Part shown: piece after piece, positions 26,242-38,726 of the stretch
Layout: each line of letters starts with the position of its first letter
Position numbering within the stretch: the stretch's first letter is position 1
Source: Gemmatimonadota bacterium
Lineage (GTDB): Bacteria; Gemmatimonadota; Gemmatimonadetes; Gemmatimonadales; Gemmatimonadaceae
Direction of reading: 5' to 3'
Assembly: GCA_021299375.1 (NCBI GenBank)
Contig: JAJTGR010000011.1
Location: 107,490-171,489 of the forward strand
Length of the DNA stretch: 64,000 nucleotides
Notes under the pieces: model-generated
What the model was told of the DNA's origin: nothing
Databases searched by the model: none
Seen by the model: the letters and a program-made list of their open reading frames with translations, nothing else
Made by a program: the position numbers and the translations under genes

Positions 26242-27449
26242 GCCACCCGCCTGAACAGTCCGTGTCTCGCCCCGATCTGCTCACCCGCCGGGCCCTCATT
26301 CTGGTGCTCGATGGGGTGGGGTGCGGCGCTGCGCCCGACACCGATGCCTACGGGGACACGGGCAGTGACACCATCGGGAATGTCGCCCGGGCAGTCGGCG
26401 GCTTGCGCCTCCCCAATCTCCGCCGCCTCGGCCTCGGAAACGCTACGGAGATCCTGGGGGTGGCACCGGTCGATCATCCCACCGCCGGCTACGGCGTGAT
26501 GCTCCCCCAGTCGTCGGGCAAGGACTCCACCACGGGCCACTGGGAGATCGCGGGCCTCCACCTCGAACGCCCGTTCCCGACGTATCCGCAGGGGTTCCCC
26601 GCAGAGATCATCGACGCGTTCACCAGGGCCACCGGGCGTCCCGTCATCGCCAACACCGTGGCCAGCGGTACGGCGGTGATTGCCGAGTACGCCGAGGCAC
26701 AGCAGCGCACGGGGGCGTGGATTGTGTACACGTCGGCCGACTCGGTGTTTCAGGTGGCGGCCCACGAAGAATGGATTCCCCTCGCCGAGCTGTACCGGGC
26801 CTGCGAGACTGCCCGCGCCATGCTGGTGGCGCCGCACGACGTCTCGCGCGTGATTGCCCGGCCATTCCTCGGGACACCGGGGGCGTGGCGGCGGACGGCC
26901 AATCGGCGCGACTACGCCATCCAACCGCCCGGATCTACGCTGCTCGATGTTCTGGCCGCCGCGGGCGTGCCGCGGGACGGGGTGGGCAAGGTGGACGATC
27001 TCTTCGCCGGCCGGGCCCTCGTGTCCCGGCATACGCACGACAATGCGGAGGGGGTCGAGGCGATCCGGCAATGGCTCGATTCCGCCCCTCGTGGGTTCTG
27101 CTTCGCCAATCTGGTAGATTTCGACCAGCTGTTCGGGCATCGCAACGATGTCCCGGGCTTTCGGGGAGCGCTCGAAGCGTTCGATCAGGTGCTCCCATCC
27201 TTGTTGGCTGCCCTGCGGGAGGACGACCTGCTGTTCATCACGGCGGACCACGGCAACGATCCGACGACCCCGTCCACGGATCACGCGCGCGAGCGTGTGC
27301 CGTTGCTGGCGGTGGGCCCGCGGGTACGTGGCGGCCCGTTGGGGACGCGCCAAACCTTCTCCGATCTCGGGGCCACCGTGGCCGACTGGTTCGGACTCTC
27401 CTGGCGCGGCGGTGGGACGTCCTTCCTGCCGCAGCTGTTCGCGTCGTGA
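26238..27449 (+). CDS. deoB: DeoB, phosphopentomutase
   Basis: Interconverts ribose or deoxyribose 1- and 5-phosphates in nucleoside salvage. The 403 residues belong to the alkaline-phosphatase superfamily, with metal-binding Asp in LILVLDGVGCGAAPD, the phosphate-accepting Thr region SSGKDSTTGHWEI, and C-terminal FITADHGNDPTTPSTDH. The ATG at 26238 overlaps the alr stop; longer upstream frames are not DeoB-like. It continues into cdd through a GTGA overlap, placing two salvage enzymes side by side. Confidence 0.96.
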   Translation: MSHPPEQSVSRPDLLTRRALILVLDGVGCGAAPDTDAYGDTGSDTIGNVARAVGGLRLPNLRRLGLGNATEILGVAPVDHPTAGYGVMLPQSSGKDSTTGHWEIAGLHLERPFPTYPQGFPAEIIDAFTRATGRPVIANTVASGTAVIAEYAEAQQRTGAWIVYTSADSVFQVAAHEEWIPLAELYRACETARAMLVAPHDVSRVIARPFLGTPGAWRRTANRRDYAIQPPGSTLLDVLAAAGVPRDGVGKVDDLFAGRALVSRHTHDNAEGVEAIRQWLDSAPRGFCFANLVDFDQLFGHRNDVPGFRGALEAFDQVLPSLLAALREDDLLFITADHGNDPTTPSTDHARERVPLLAVGPRVRGGPLGTRQTFSDLGATVADWFGLSWRGGGTSFLPQLFAS

Positions 27450-27859
27450 CCCCGCTGCCGTCGCAACACGAACCGCTGCGCCAGGCGGCCGATGCCGCGC
27501 GGGCGAACGCCTGGGCGCCGTATTCGCGGTTCCACGTGGGGGCTGCGTTGGAATCCGACGAAGGCCGGATGTTCGTGGGGTGCAACGTGGAAAACGCCTC
27601 GTATCCTGCCGGAACGTGCGCCGAGCGGGTGGCGCTCGGGGCCGCCATCGCGGCGGGTGCACGTCAGTTCGTACGCATCGTGATCACCACGGAGGCGGCC
27701 GATCCGACGCCGCCCTGTGGCATTTGTCGTCAGGCATTGGTGGAATTCGCCCCGATGCTGGAAATCTTCGCCGTGTCGCCCGATGGGCGGACGGCGCGCT
27801 GGTCGCTGGCGGAGCTGCTGCCGGTACCATTCACGCCTGCTTCGCTCGCGCATGACTGA
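27446..27859 (+). CDS. cdd: Cdd, cytidine deaminase
   Basis: Zinc enzyme converting (deoxy)cytidine to (deoxy)uridine. The 137-residue protein matches the short tetrameric class: substrate loop FHVGAALES, NVENASYPAGTCAERVAL with the catalytic CAE, and PCGICRQAL with the two further zinc cysteines. The GTG start at 27446 overlaps deoB. Together with DeoB it feeds nucleosides into pyrimidine and pentose pools. Confidence 0.96.
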   Translation: MTPLPSQHEPLRQAADAARANAWAPYSRFHVGAALESDEGRMFVGCNVENASYPAGTCAERVALGAAIAAGARQFVRIVITTEAADPTPPCGICRQALVEFAPMLEIFAVSPDGRTARWSLAELLPVPFTPASLAHD

Positions 27860-29144
27860 GCGCTTTCGTTGGTCCTGGTCGCGTCTGCGCGGCCCGCTGC
27901 TGGTGCTGGCTCTGGGCCTGGGGGCCGGAGCGGTGGGGGCGTGCAGCGAATCTCTCGACGGGGGCGCCGCCTGTCCGACGCTCTGCCCGTCGCGCACTGC
28001 GTCCTTCCGTGACACGACGTTCGACGCCGTGGTGCTCGATTCGTCGCTCGGCGGTTACCCGACGCTTGGCCTGTCGTCGACCCTGCTGCTGGCCAACCGG
28101 CCCGACACGCTCGTCACGCATGGTGTCTTGCGCTTCGACCGCCTGGCCACGTCGTTCCAGCCGAATCGCACGGGAGCCCTCGACTCGATCACGACGGTCG
28201 ATTCCGTCTACCTCACGCTGCCGTTGGATTCGACCGGCCGCCGCGGGGGGGCACCGGTGACGCTTGAGGTGTTCGACGTCGATACGACGGAGCGCGACTC
28301 GGTGCAGGCGGTCGTGCGCTCGCTGTTCCGGGCCGATCGGCGCATCGGCATGCTGATCGTAACCCCGAGCAGTACACGGGATACGCTGCGGGTCCCACTC
28401 AACAAGGTCGTCGTGCAACAGAAGATTGCGGCCAAGGCACGGCTCCGGCTGGGCCTTCGCCTGTCGGGGGCAAGCGGCCAGCTGCGGGTGCGGGCGTTCC
28501 AACTCGGTGCCGGTGCCCCGACGGTGCAGTACGATCCATCGACCGACACCACCTACACCCCGATCTCGATCAACACCGCGACGGCGCTCACCAATGCCAC
28601 CGCCGACGTGGCACTGGCCTACCAGGTGTATGGCATCACCGATCTCGGGTCGCCGGCCCTGTCCCCGGGGACGCTCCTCGTCGGCGGATTCCCGGCGTAC
28701 CGGAGCTACCTGCGCTTTGCGATTCCGGCGCGCATCACCGATTCCAGCACCATCGTCCGTGCCGATCTGCTGCTCACCCAACAGCGGAGCCGCTTCGGCA
28801 ACGCCAACGACTCGGTGACCATCGTGCCCATCGTGCCCACCACCACCGATGTGGTGAGCGACCTGCGCCGCGTGCTCGACCTGGCGGCCGAGGGGGTGTT
28901 CGCGGGTGTGGACACGGCGCGGCTCGTACCCAGCGACAGCGGGACGCGGACGCTGAACGTGCTCGCGCTGGCGCGCAATTGGCGCACCCTTCCCACGAAC
29001 GTGCCACGTGCCATCGCCTTCCGCATCGGCCTCGAGGGCGGACAGCCCGCCGAGCTGCGGTTCTTCAACAGCAAGGCCGCGGCGGCGGTCCGTCCGAAGC
29101 TTCGCATCACCTACCTCCCACGCTCGGAGTACGCCCTGCCATGA
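27852..29144 (+). CDS. Lipoprotein with DNRLRE-like repeats, function unknown
   Basis: The 430-residue protein has a lipoprotein signal (LLVLALGLGAGAVGAC, lipid Cys at about residue 33). Two copies of a beta-rich motif resemble DNRLRE/TGF-propeptide-like adhesin modules: VLRFDRLA...SVYLTLPL and YLRFAIPARITDSS...ADLLLTQ. The final residues KLRITYLP are also usual for that module. It overlaps cdd by eight bases (ATGACTGA) and the next outer-membrane gene by four, so it travels with that protein. I cannot name a ligand. Confidence 0.65.
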   Translation: MTERFRWSWSRLRGPLLVLALGLGAGAVGACSESLDGGAACPTLCPSRTASFRDTTFDAVVLDSSLGGYPTLGLSSTLLLANRPDTLVTHGVLRFDRLATSFQPNRTGALDSITTVDSVYLTLPLDSTGRRGGAPVTLEVFDVDTTERDSVQAVVRSLFRADRRIGMLIVTPSSTRDTLRVPLNKVVVQQKIAAKARLRLGLRLSGASGQLRVRAFQLGAGAPTVQYDPSTDTTYTPISINTATALTNATADVALAYQVYGITDLGSPALSPGTLLVGGFPAYRSYLRFAIPARITDSSTIVRADLLLTQQRSRFGNANDSVTIVPIVPTTTDVVSDLRRVLDLAAEGVFAGVDTARLVPSDSGTRTLNVLALARNWRTLPTNVPRAIAFRIGLEGGQPAELRFFNSKAAAAVRPKLRITYLPRSEYALP

Positions 29145-30295
29145 CTCACCGTTTGCGGCAGTGGGCCGTGGCGTGCCTCAGCGCGGCAACACTCGGGGTC
29201 GGCACGGCCCTGCCGGCGCAGGGGACGCTGAGCGGCCTGGGCTTCGGGTATCCGGTGGGCGGGTGGAGTACGCGCGTGGCGGGCACGGCCGGGGCGTTCC
29301 AGGAATTCGATGCCATCTCCACGTCCAATCCGGCGGCGCTGGGGGGCGTGGTCCGCACGGTCCTCAATGCCCAGGCGGAGCCTGAGTTTCGCACCGTGTC
29401 GATCGGGGCGGCGCGCGAGAGAACCACGGCCCAGCGCATTCCGCTGCTGACGGTGCTGTTGCCCGCGCGACGCGGGGTCGCCGCCTCGATCTCGGCGAGC
29501 AGCTTCCTCGATCGGTCGTACAGCATCAGGACGACCGGATCGGCGATCATCGACGGCGTGCCCGTCCCGACGCGGGACCGCTTCGACATGCGCGGCGCCA
29601 TCGGCGACCTGCGGGCGGCGGTGGGGTGGCAGATCGACGCGCGGTTCCGGGTCGGCGTGGCTGGCCACATCCTCACCGGTGAACATGTCGCCTCGCGCGA
29701 ACGGACGTTTGCCGACACCCTGCGCTTCGGCGGAGTGCTCGATTCGGCACGGGCGACGTTCTTCGGCACGGCCCTCTCTGTGGGTGGCGAGGCCCGTCTG
29801 GCCAAGGGGTTCACGGCGCATGCATCGTATCGCGCCGGCAGTGCGTTCGATGCGCGCATCCGTGACACGCTGCGGGCACAGGGCGAGGTCCCGAACCGCC
29901 TTGGCGCGGCGCTGCGCTACGACGGTATTTCGGGGTCGGTGTTCGCCGTGGGCATCGAGCAGGTCCAGTGGTCGGGGATGGCGCGGATGGGCTCGAGTCA
30001 GGTGACCGCCAGCGACGCCCGGAATCTGTACGCCGGCGCCGAGGTGGCGGGTCCACGGCTGCGTGGCTACCCCGTACTGGTGCGCGTCGGCGCGGCGCGC
30101 AACGAGTTGCCGTTCGGGACACCCGCCGGAGAGCGGGTGCGGGAGTCGCGCCTGTCGGCCGGGCTTGGGCTCCCGATCGCGCGCGATGCCGCGTCACTCG
30201 ACCTGTCGATGCAGCGCGCCAATCGCACCGTGGTGGGTGGCGCCGCGAGGGAATCGGCCTGGCTGCTCGGTGTTGGCCTGCAGATCCGTCCCTGA
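29141..30295 (+). CDS. Predicted outer-membrane beta-barrel protein
   Basis: Signal peptide at residues 1-25 (cleavage near LPAQG) is followed by a 360-residue region of alternating strands with small turns, for example EFDAISTSNPAAL, which recalls the FadL/PorV-type N-terminal motif. The chain ends WLLGVGLQIRP, with an even-spaced hydrophobic C terminus as in barrels. It is co-translated with the preceding lipoprotein (ATGA) and lies three bases before miaB, so the pair may form a surface complex. Specific cargo is unknown. Confidence 0.65.
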   Translation: MTHRLRQWAVACLSAATLGVGTALPAQGTLSGLGFGYPVGGWSTRVAGTAGAFQEFDAISTSNPAALGGVVRTVLNAQAEPEFRTVSIGAARERTTAQRIPLLTVLLPARRGVAASISASSFLDRSYSIRTTGSAIIDGVPVPTRDRFDMRGAIGDLRAAVGWQIDARFRVGVAGHILTGEHVASRERTFADTLRFGGVLDSARATFFGTALSVGGEARLAKGFTAHASYRAGSAFDARIRDTLRAQGEVPNRLGAALRYDGISGSVFAVGIEQVQWSGMARMGSSQVTASDARNLYAGAEVAGPRLRGYPVLVRVGAARNELPFGTPAGERVRESRLSAGLGLPIARDAASLDLSMQRANRTVVGGAARESAWLLGVGLQIRP

Positions 30296-30298
30296 GCG

Positions 30299-31699
<1,401 letters not shown>

Positions 31700-31725
31700 C
31701 GCACCGCGCGGCCGCCGTGGGCTCC

Positions 31726-31755
31726 GGGGGACGGCCGCCGACAGCGCCGTCCCCC
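31726..31755 (+). terminator. Rho-independent terminator after miaB
   Basis: GGGGGACGGC (31726-31735) pairs perfectly with GCCGTCCCCC (31746-31755) around a ten-base loop. GTCGTGTTTT follows. It separates the alr-deoB-cdd-lipoprotein-OMP-miaB run from comEC. Confidence 0.7.
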
Positions 31756-31810
31756 GTCGTGTTTTCTGGCCATGGCGGCGTCGTTTCGGTGACGGCGATC
31801 CGCGAACGCG

Positions 31811-34174
31811 GTGGCAGGTTGGCCCATGCCGTTGCTTGTTCATGGCGTCGCCTGGTGGTTGATCGGGCTGCTGGCCGGGAGCGCGTTGGCGCTGCCGCTG
31901 GTGCTCCTGTTGGCGGGTACGTTGTTCGTCACGCTCGCGGCGTGGGTACTGGAGCGGCGCGACCCGCGCTGGGTCGTGGCGCCGTGGCTGGGGGTGGCGG
32001 CGGCCGCACTCGCCGGCATCTCGGCGCGGCAGCAGGCCGCGTGTACCACGCTGCTCGAACGGCGGCTCGTATCGGGCGCGGCGGCGTGGCTCGTGCTCGA
32101 CGACCGTCCGATCGCGAAGGGGCGGGGCGCGGCGGTCGGGCGCGGGGCGCTTGGCCTGGCGCCGGGCGACCGGCGCTGCGCCATCCCGGCCACCTCGCGC
32201 TGGACGGGAGCGCCGCCGCCTGCCGGCCAGTGGGTGGCTGTCACCGCGCGCCCCACCCGCACCAGTCGAGGTCTCCGTCTGGATGGCGCGCAGGTGGCCC
32301 GTGCGGACGGCCCGCGCGATCCCTGGCGGCGCTGGCGGGCGCACCTCGGCACCGTCATCGACCGCACCTTTCGGAGTCGGGCCCCGCTGGTGCGGGCGCT
32401 GCTCGTGGCCGACCAGCACGGGATCGACCCCGAGGTCCGCGACCGCTTCGCCGACGCCGGCCTCGTGCACGCGCTCTCGGTGTCGGGCATGCACGTCGCC
32501 ATCATCGCGTCGGCCATCCTCACGCTCGGCAGCCTGCTGCGCCTGCCGCGGCGCCTGCTCGAACCACTGTCGCTCGCGTTGGTGGCGGCCTACGTGCTGC
32601 TGCTCGGATGCCCGCCGCCCGCCGTACGCAGTGCGGTAATGCTGGCAGTCATGGCGCTGTCCATGCGCTGGCAGCGGCCGGTGCACGACTGGACGGCCCT
32701 CGCGCTCGGTGCCGTGGTACCCACCACCGACCCGCTCGTGGTGACCGACCTCGGATGGCAGCTCAGCGTCGGCGGTATGGCCGCCCTGGTGGCGGCTCGC
32801 GCTCTGCGCCGTCGCTGGCGTTCGGCGGACCGACGCCCGCGCCGACCGGCCACCGAGGCGCGCCGGGGGGTCGAGTCGCTTGGCGACGCGGTGGCGGCCC
32901 TTGGCGCACAGCGCGGCCCCGCCGGCTGGCTGCTGGGTGAACTGCTCACGGGGATTGTGGCAACGGCTGTCACGGCGCCGATCATCGCCTGGACGTTCGG
33001 GCGCGTGAGTCTCGTGGCCCCACTCTCCAATCTGGTGGCGGCGCCGCTTGTGGCCGTGCTGCAGCCGGCGCTGTTCCTTGGCCTCGTGTGGGCCCTGCTG
33101 CTGGCACCATGGCCCTCCGTGGCCACCCTGCTCCCCGATGCGACCCAGCCGCTGATGCGGCTCTTTGAAGCCCTCGCCGATGTCGCCTCGGCGCCGTCGT
33201 GGGTGGTGTGGCCGGTGGCACCGACCCTGGCGACCGCTGTGGGGAGCGGCCTGGCGGCCGCCCTCGTGGTGCGGGCCAGCGCGGCGCGGCGCATGGCGCC
33301 GTGGCTGCTGGCGGCGGCCACGGCGGTCGTGATCACGGTGTGGGCGCCGCTGCTGCGCCCGGGACCGGGCCAACTGGAAATGCATGTGCTCGACGTTGGG
33401 CAGGGGGACGCGATCGCGCTGCGCACCCCTCGGGGACGGTGGGTGCTCGTGGACGCCGGGCCCCGCTGGCAGGGCGGCGACGCCGGGCGGCGCACGGTGG
33501 TGCCGTACGTACGCCGCCTCGGCGGCGACGTCGCGCTGTTCGTACTGTCACATCCCCACGACGACCATGCTGGTGGCGCCGAGAGTGCCGTGCGGGCGCT
33601 CCGCCCCTTGAGGTGGTGGGAGTCGGCGTTCGTGACCACCAGTCCGGGCTATCGCGCGGCGCTCGAGGCCGTGCGGCAGGTCGGCACGGCGTGGGCCCGG
33701 GTGGCCCCCGGTACCACGTGGGACCTCGATGGCGTGGCATTCACCGTACTCGCCCCCGATTCCGCGTGGACCGCGAAGCAGCACGACGCCAACGAAACCT
33801 CCGTCGTGCTGCGAGTGCAGTACGGTGCACGGCGCCTGTTGCTCACGGGCGACGCCGAGCGGGAGGAGGAACAGTGGCTGCTGGCGCACTATCCGGAGGA
33901 AGCGTTGCGGGCCGACGTGCTCAAGGTGGGGCATCATGGCAGTCGAACGAGCTCGTCGCCGCGTTTCCTCGAGGCGGTGGATCCTCGCGTGGGTATCGCG
34001 TCGCTGGCCACCGGCAATCGCTATGGGCATCCGGCGGTCGAGACCCTCGTCGCCTTTCTCGCTCGCGGGACCCCGTTGATCCGCACCGATCTCGAGGGAA
34101 CGGTGGTCGTGCGGACGGACGGGCGACGTCTCGAAATCGAGAGCAGCGGTGACCGCTGGCTGGTGCCCGACTAG
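31811..34174 (+). CDS. comEC: ComEC/Rec2-type DNA uptake channel
   Basis: Polytopic inner-membrane protein that carries single-stranded DNA into the cytoplasm during natural transformation. The 787 residues have the DUF4131-like N-terminal membrane and OB region, the competence domain beginning GLVHALSVSGMHVAIIASAI with many helices, and a C-terminal metallo-beta-lactamase domain from about 520 (MHVLDVGQGDAIALRT, SHPHDDHAGG, LLLTGDAE, KVGHHGSRTSSS). All three parts of the full-length family are present. Start GTG 31811 or ATG 31826. No other competence genes are nearby. Confidence 0.93.
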   Translation: MAGWPMPLLVHGVAWWLIGLLAGSALALPLVLLLAGTLFVTLAAWVLERRDPRWVVAPWLGVAAAALAGISARQQAACTTLLERRLVSGAAAWLVLDDRPIAKGRGAAVGRGALGLAPGDRRCAIPATSRWTGAPPPAGQWVAVTARPTRTSRGLRLDGAQVARADGPRDPWRRWRAHLGTVIDRTFRSRAPLVRALLVADQHGIDPEVRDRFADAGLVHALSVSGMHVAIIASAILTLGSLLRLPRRLLEPLSLALVAAYVLLLGCPPPAVRSAVMLAVMALSMRWQRPVHDWTALALGAVVPTTDPLVVTDLGWQLSVGGMAALVAARALRRRWRSADRRPRRPATEARRGVESLGDAVAALGAQRGPAGWLLGELLTGIVATAVTAPIIAWTFGRVSLVAPLSNLVAAPLVAVLQPALFLGLVWALLLAPWPSVATLLPDATQPLMRLFEALADVASAPSWVVWPVAPTLATAVGSGLAAALVVRASAARRMAPWLLAAATAVVITVWAPLLRPGPGQLEMHVLDVGQGDAIALRTPRGRWVLVDAGPRWQGGDAGRRTVVPYVRRLGGDVALFVLSHPHDDHAGGAESAVRALRPLRWWESAFVTTSPGYRAALEAVRQVGTAWARVAPGTTWDLDGVAFTVLAPDSAWTAKQHDANETSVVLRVQYGARRLLLTGDAEREEEQWLLAHYPEEALRADVLKVGHHGSRTSSSPRFLEAVDPRVGIASLATGNRYGHPAVETLVAFLARGTPLIRTDLEGTVVVRTDGRRLEIESSGDRWLVPD

Positions 34175-34351
34175 GGCCGGCCCCGGGCGCCGCCGGCGCG
34201 GTGTTACATGTGTTTCATCGCGCCCGCTCTCGTGGACACGCCGAGTCGCTCTTGCACGAGCTTGCCCAGTGTCGACAGCTTCCGGGAGCTGCTCGTGCAC
34301 ACGAGCGGTCCGCACTGCCGCCTTCCAGCAGGAATCCGGGGGAGCCCCACC

Positions 34352-35434
34352 GTGGTCAAGCATACCGCGACATCCGTCGTCACCATTGAGCGCTTCATCA
34401 TCGAACAGGAGCGCCTGTGGCCGGAGGCGACCGGCGAACTGTCCGGCATCCTGTACGACATGGCCCTGGCCGGCAAGATGATCGCGAACAAGGTGCGCAG
34501 CGCCGGCTTGGCGGACATCCTCGGATCGACCTCCGACACGAACGTGCAGGGTGAAGTCCAGCAGAAACTGGACGTCATCGCCAACGAGATCGTGGTGAAG
34601 GCGTTCGATCACGGCGGCCGGTTGTGCGCCATGGCCTCAGAGGAAGAACCGGACATCATCCAGATCCCCGAGGGGTTCCGCAGCGGCAAGTACGTGCTGC
34701 TCTTCGATCCGCTCGACGGCTCCTCGAACATCGACGTGAACGTACCGGTGGGCACCATCTTCTCCGTGTTCCGCAAAATCACGCGTGGTACGCGTGGCGA
34801 GATGGAGGATCTGCTGCAACCGGGCCGCCGTCAGGTGGCTGCGGGGTACATCCTGTACGGCTCGAGCACCATGATGGTGTACACCACCGGACAGGGGGCG
34901 CACGGGTTCACACTCGATCCGTCCATCGGGGAGTTCCTGCTGTCGCACCCGAACATCCGCATCCCCGAGCGGGCGCGGTATCTCTCGGTGAACGACGCCT
35001 ACGAGCAGGATTGGCCGGAGCCCACGCGGGCGCTGATGCGCCGCTATCGTGGCATGGACGGCCAGAAGAAGGCGCTCAACGTGCGCTACGTGGGTTCGCT
35101 CGTGGCCGACTTTCATCGCAACCTGCTCGGCGGCGGCGTGTTCTGCTATCCGGCCAACGAGAAGGCCCCGCGCGGCAAGCTGCGCCTGCTGTACGAGGCG
35201 AATCCGCTGGCGTTCATCGCCGAACAGGCCGGCGGGCTGGCGACCGATGGGTACGGCAGCATCCTCGACGTCGAACCGACGGAACTGCACCAGCGCACAC
35301 CGCTGTACATCGGCAGCAAGGCCGAGGTGGAGCTGGTGAACGAGTTCCCGCTCCCCAAGTTCGTGGCGCCGGGCATTCCCGAGCGGCGGCATGCCGGGCG
35401 CGCCGCCACCTCGGCGCCGGCGGCGGCCGGCTGA
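34352..35434 (+). CDS. fbp: Fbp, class I fructose-1,6-bisphosphatase
   Basis: Gluconeogenic phosphatase. The metal and phosphate motifs are [12 protein letters not shown] and [22 protein letters not shown]. The C-terminal half has [44 protein letters not shown] and [10 protein letters not shown]. The open frame extends back to 34208, but the GTG at 34352 with GGGGGAG eight bases ahead gives a normal beginning ([13 protein letters not shown]) and 360 residues. A roughly 20-residue Ala-rich tail after the catalytic domain is non-essential by position. Confidence 0.95.
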   Translation: MVKHTATSVVTIERFIIEQERLWPEATGELSGILYDMALAGKMIANKVRSAGLADILGSTSDTNVQGEVQQKLDVIANEIVVKAFDHGGRLCAMASEEEPDIIQIPEGFRSGKYVLLFDPLDGSSNIDVNVPVGTIFSVFRKITRGTRGEMEDLLQPGRRQVAAGYILYGSSTMMVYTTGQGAHGFTLDPSIGEFLLSHPNIRIPERARYLSVNDAYEQDWPEPTRALMRRYRGMDGQKKALNVRYVGSLVADFHRNLLGGGVFCYPANEKAPRGKLRLLYEANPLAFIAEQAGGLATDGYGSILDVEPTELHQRTPLYIGSKAEVELVNEFPLPKFVAPGIPERRHAGRAATSAPAAAG

Positions 35435-35512
35435 ACGGCGGGTACGCTCGGCGTTGTGAGGGGCAGGGCTGCTCCGGGCCAACAGTCATGTCGCGCAACA
35501 GATGACAGACGT

Positions 35513-35648
35513 ACCCGATCACGCAGAGGCGGGGAGGCAAGGAGGCAACGACATGGCCGGGTTGGCAGCATTCCCAGTTACCAATGGGAACTCAACCAAG
35601 CTCGCGAGGTCGTTGCCTCCCTGCCTGTGTGCCTCTGCGTGATCGGGT
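35513..35648. repeat. Long imperfect palindrome between fbp and the mutase gene
   Basis: The left arm (35513-35552) and right arm (35609-35648) are reverse complements at 35 of 40 positions, with an unbroken outer 18 bases including GATCACGCAGAGGC. The 56-base centre contains nested smaller stems: GGTTG (35560-35564) with CAACC (35593-35597), and TTCCCA (35571-35576) with TGGGAA (35585-35590). The whole 136-base element can fold into one hairpin on either strand. It has no open frame of note. A MITE- or REP-like mobile palindrome, or a transcript-end structure, are both possible. Confidence 0.8.
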
Positions 35649-35714
35649 AAATCTGCAGTCTCAGAGTCTCCCAAGTGCTCGGAAGCCAGAAGCCGCGCTG
35701 CTAGATTCCGCGGC

Positions 35715-37310
<1,596 letters not shown>

Positions 37311-37338
37311 CGGCGGGACGCGGGAGCCGGCGTTGGTG

Positions 37339-37434
37339 ACTGCGGTACGGCGCGAGCCAAGGCGCGCCCCCTGGCTCGCGCCCTCTAGCTCGCGCCCTCT
37401 AGCTCGCGCCCTCTAGCTCGCGCCGTTCCGCAGT
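37339..37434. repeat. Inverted repeat enclosing a 14-bp tandem repeat
   Basis: An 18-base arm at 37339-37356 (ACTGCGGTACGGCGCGAG) is complementary to 37417-37434 with one mismatch. Inside, GCTCGCGCCCTCTA is repeated three times perfectly (37374-37415) with a nine-base fourth start. The GGCGCGAG part of the left arm can pair with each copy, giving alternative hairpins. It lies in the 270-base gap between the mutase gene and tyrA, where I see no gene. Confidence 0.8.
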
Positions 37435-37580
37435 TACCAGCCGTACCGCGCGCCCCGCCGCCGTCACCCGGCCTCGGTCCCACCGGCGCATGACGTGCGC
37501 CGAGCCACGCGATAGCTTCAAAGCGAGCCGCCGATCTTCTCTGTGCTCTCCCCCCGCCCCGCCGAATCGCCTCCTCGCCC

Positions 37581-38726
37581 GTGAGTGACATCCCGTCTGG
37601 AGTGCCGCGTCCGCTCGCGGTGGTGCGGGCCATGATCGACGCCCTCGATCGCGACCTGCTCCAGATCATGGCGCGCCGCATGGCCTTGGTGGCGGAGGTG
37701 GCGGCATTCAAGCGGCAGCACGGCATCCGCATTCGTGATGCCCAGCGGGAGGCCGATGTCCTGCGCGATCGCCACGAGCGTGCCCTCGAACTCGGCCTGC
37801 CCGCCGGGGAGATCGAATCGATCTTCCGCGTCCTGCTGCGCTCGAGCCGCGATCACCAAGCGGCGTTGCGGGCTGAAATCCCCATCGACGAATCGCCGCG
37901 CACGGTGGCCATCATCGGTGGGCACGGCAAGATCGGACGGCTGCTGGCGCGCCTGTTCGGCGACCTCGGTCATCGCCTGCTGCTGGTCGATACCGACACC
38001 ACCTTGCGGGGGGCCGAAGCCGCGGCCGCTGCTGACGTCACGGTCATCAGCGTGCCGATCGACCGCACAGAGGCGGTTATTCGCGAGGTGGGGCCGCACG
38101 TGCGCGAGGACGCCCTGCTCATGGACGTCACGAGCCTCAAGGAGGCGCCGGTACGCGCCATGCTGGAGGCCACGCGCGGCAGCGTGGTGGGAACACACCC
38201 CATGTTCGGGCCCAGTGTGCACACCCTGCAGGGGCAGCGGGTGGTGCTGTGCCGGGCGCGTGGCGAGGCCTGGGCCGATTGGGTGGCGCACACCCTGACG
38301 GCGCGCGGGCTCGTGATTACCGAGACCTCGCCAGCCCAGCATGACCGGGCCATGGCGGTGGTGCAGGTGCTCACGCACTTCCAGACGCAGGTGCTGGGGC
38401 TCACGCTCGCCCGTCTCGGTATCCCGCTCACGGAAACCATGCCCTTCACGTCGCCCGCCTACCTGCTCGAGTTGTACGTGGCGGCTCGGCACTTTGCCCA
38501 GGACCCGGGCCTCTACGGCCCCATCGAGATGCGCAATCCGCGCACGGGCGATGTCACGACGGCGTTCGGTGGGGCGGTGCAGGAGCTGGCGGCCGTCATC
38601 GGCGAGGGCGACCAGGCCGCGTTCACCCGCCTCTTCGAGGAGGTCCGAGCCTTTTTCGGGGACTTCACGGCCGAGGCCCTGATCCAGTCGAGCTTCCTCA
38701 TCGACCGGATCGTGGAACGCAGCTGA
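37581..38726 (+). CDS. tyrA: TyrA, fused chorismate mutase-prephenate dehydrogenase
   Basis: Bifunctional first and second steps of tyrosine synthesis. Residues about 12-95 form an AroQ-type chorismate mutase helix bundle (VRAMIDALDRDLLQIMARRMALVAEVAAFK). From about 110 comes the dehydrogenase NAD loop VAIIGGHGKIGRLLARLF, DVTSLKEAPV, GTHPMFGPSV and the C-terminal dimerisation helices. Order and 381-residue length equal the E. coli T-protein. GTG at 37581 is the start. The stop is embedded in an 11-bp repeat array. Confidence 0.93.
   Translation: MSDIPSGVPRPLAVVRAMIDALDRDLLQIMARRMALVAEVAAFKRQHGIRIRDAQREADVLRDRHERALELGLPAGEIESIFRVLLRSSRDHQAALRAEIPIDESPRTVAIIGGHGKIGRLLARLFGDLGHRLLLVDTDTTLRGAEAAAAADVTVISVPIDRTEAVIREVGPHVREDALLMDVTSLKEAPVRAMLEATRGSVVGTHPMFGPSVHTLQGQRVVLCRARGEAWADWVAHTLTARGLVITETSPAQHDRAMAVVQVLTHFQTQVLGLTLARLGIPLTETMPFTSPAYLLELYVAARHFAQDPGLYGPIEMRNPRTGDVTTAFGGAVQELAAVIGEGDQAAFTRLFEEVRAFFGDFTAEALIQSSFLIDRIVERS

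Noticed and set aside
37374-37424. CRISPR array
   Set aside because: Repeats of 14 bp are directly adjacent with no spacers and no cas genes nearby; likewise for the 11-bp and 15-bp arrays.
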